Shown here: positions 62,451-64,000 of the stretch, one piece after another
How positions within the stretch are numbered: the stretch's first letter is position 1
Layout: the number at the start of each line of letters is the position of its first letter
From: Serinus canaria
Taxonomy: Eukaryota; Chordata; Aves; Passeriformes; Fringillidae
Reading direction: 5' to 3'
DNA length: 64,000 bases
Assembly (NCBI RefSeq): GCF_022539315.1
Contig: NC_066315.1
Span: forward strand, 102,343,990-102,407,989
Translations under genes and position numbers: made by a program
The notes under the pieces: model-generated
The model's database searches: none
What the model saw: the letters and a program-made list of their open reading frames with translations, nothing else
What the model was told of the DNA's origin: nothing

Positions 62451-63740
62451 TCAGCCCCAGGTCATACCTCCCTCTGGTAAGTAGCTGAAGGAACACAAGG
62501 CTTGAATTCTCCATTTTTTTCTCAGTACTTGAGACACTGGGATGCAGCCAAGAGAAGAGCTGTTTCTGTTCAGGAGGTATATAAACTCCTTCTAGGTGCT
62601 AAAGGTGGCTTTAAAGATCAGTGCCTGTGTCAGGTGACAGCTTGCTCATCACTGTGCTCAGAGGAGCTGAGTGTATGACAAAGCAATGTCTCAAGCTGGA
62701 CTCTGAGGAATAACACTTGGCAGAAGACCCTGGGCTTTCACATGATCAGGATAGGAGTGCTCCTTCATGAGACAGAGAAGCAAACCAAGATACTCCTTCT
62801 GGGGGCATCTGTGTCGGTCTTTTGTCCAGTTTTAGCTCATTTAAAAGAGAAAAACTTAAGACCTTGAGTGCCCCATGTTCACTACCTCACTACCAGGCAG
62901 GAAAGCAAACATAGTACACTAGGAAACAAGCTGGAAAATCAAGGCCACTCCTCAGGGTAAGTTACCTCAAAAAAAAGCATTTTCTTCAAGGCCAAAGTCA
63001 TAACTTGACCGCTGCTTTGGTAACTTGACTTGTGCCTTCAGACTTTCCCCCTCTTCCTTATAATGTAAGGAAATACTGATTTATGCAGTGTAAAGTTAAA
63101 CCCCACTGTTTAGTTATTTTGGTTTTTTTACCGGCTTACTTTTTCTTTAATTGGCTGTACTTTTGTCCCTCAAGGTCACTTTTTTGATCTTTTTTATCTG
63201 AAAAAGATGCATGGAAAGAAAAGGATTGGGTTAGTTCTGTAGTCTCTGTTTTGATCTCTGTGTTCCAGTATATCTGAGGCAACATATTTTTCCTCAATTT
63301 AGGCAAAACCCTCTGCTTTGTTTGCATCTTTTGTTCTTTAACAATTTTCCCTGTGCCTGTGTTGTGTGTCGAGGTAGGATCATAAAACCACAGCCACATT
63401 AGAATTTTGAAGCTGTGAAAACTGATGTAATATTGCATATACTAAAACATTACTTCCTTGAAAAAATTCCTTACTCCTAGAAATCAGATTATACAACTCC
63501 ATCTGCCCCGGTAAGAATTAGGTTAACATCTATTTTGCCTGCTGGCAGGCTAGAGGACTTTTTGTTTCTTTCCTTCCTTTTTTTTCCCCACCATTTTCAA
63601 ATACCTGGATCTGAGGCTACTGACATGATTATTTGGAGAGCTAAACATCCAACTAGGGAGCAGGGTGAGAGACTGAGGGTTAGGGTCCTAGCTGAGGTGA
63701 GGGGATTGCATACAAAGCTGACGACATGTAAGTCCAGGAT
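62451..63740. other. Intergenic noncoding sequence
   Basis: Nothing recognised. Open frames are short and overlap on both strands. Confidence 0.4.
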
Positions 63741-63744
63741 CTGC

Positions 63745-63990
63745 GCGCCCTGCGAGTAGAGGTGCAATAATAAACAGCCCATAACAGATTATGATGTTTG
63801 GATTCCACAGCTTTCAAAGTGCAGATGGTGATGCTGTCAGGAAATATCAGCCCTCGCTCTCTGAACGTCTGTCACATTTCATTAGGGTGCCCAGATGACT
63901 GTTTCCTCCACTGCTGAGGCTCGACAACAGATAACAAATGAGTTCTGCTGGTAATTGCCACGTTCCTTATTATTTTCTGATCACCTCATT
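63745..63990. other. Candidate conserved noncoding element at window edge
   Basis: A repeat-free, compositionally balanced block rich in transcription-factor-like motifs: ggtgcaataataaacagccc, gtgcagatggtgatgctgtc (E-box cagatg), tttcattagg and gctggtaattgccacg (homeodomain-like taatt). It stands out from the surrounding AT-rich DNA. Conservation is inferred from appearance only. Confidence 0.35.
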
Positions 63991-64000
63991 TCACTCAAGC

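Overview
The window reads as nuclear DNA of a bird. It holds several 5'-truncated CR1 LINE copies in both orientations, T/G-rich low-complexity tracts, sparse genes with large AT-rich introns, and two CpG-rich promoters. Two protein-coding genes can be supported, both on the + strand: ZBTB14 (a BTB/zinc-finger transcription factor) and AKAIN1 (a small PKA-binding peptide). From memory of the human map, these genes are neighbours in the same order and orientation on 18p11.31, so the window is a conserved syntenic block.

Layout. 1-23.8 kb is gene-free as far as I can see. It contains CR1 pieces near 10.4-10.8, 19.0-19.3 and 23.0-23.3 kb, a long (TA)n block at 19.9 kb, a G-rich quadruplex candidate at 20.5 kb and several small hairpin-forming inverted repeats. 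23.85-25.35 kb is a strong CpG island, most likely the ZBTB14 promoter and first exon. A short exon at 26,693-26,761 ends exactly in an ATG. The main ZBTB14 coding exon runs from 27,167 to 28,510 and is followed by an AT-rich 3' UTR with poly(A) signals near 30.19 and 30.65 kb. 30.7-41 kb is intergenic and includes a perfect 46-bp inverted repeat at 34.75 kb.

41.2-41.6 kb is the GC-rich AKAIN1 promoter/5' UTR with a ~33-bp minisatellite ending just before the start codon. AKAIN1 coding exon 1 is only 16 nt long (41,515-41,530). A ~15-kb intron follows, carrying CR1 copies, (GATA)n and (TA)n. Coding exon 2 is 56,610-56,800. 56.8-64 kb is 3' UTR and noncoding sequence, ending in a block that resembles a conserved noncoding element.

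The two genes are not known to act in one pathway: ZBTB14 is a nuclear GC-box-binding regulator, while AKAIN1 binds type II PKA regulatory subunits. I found no rRNA, CRISPR array, convincing tRNA, intact transposon or viral gene. The most unusual structures are the perfect 46-bp fold-back with its tandem tail, the start-codon-at-exon-end architecture of ZBTB14, the 16-nt AKAIN1 first coding exon with an alternative acceptor that would truncate it, and the 5'-UTR minisatellite of AKAIN1.
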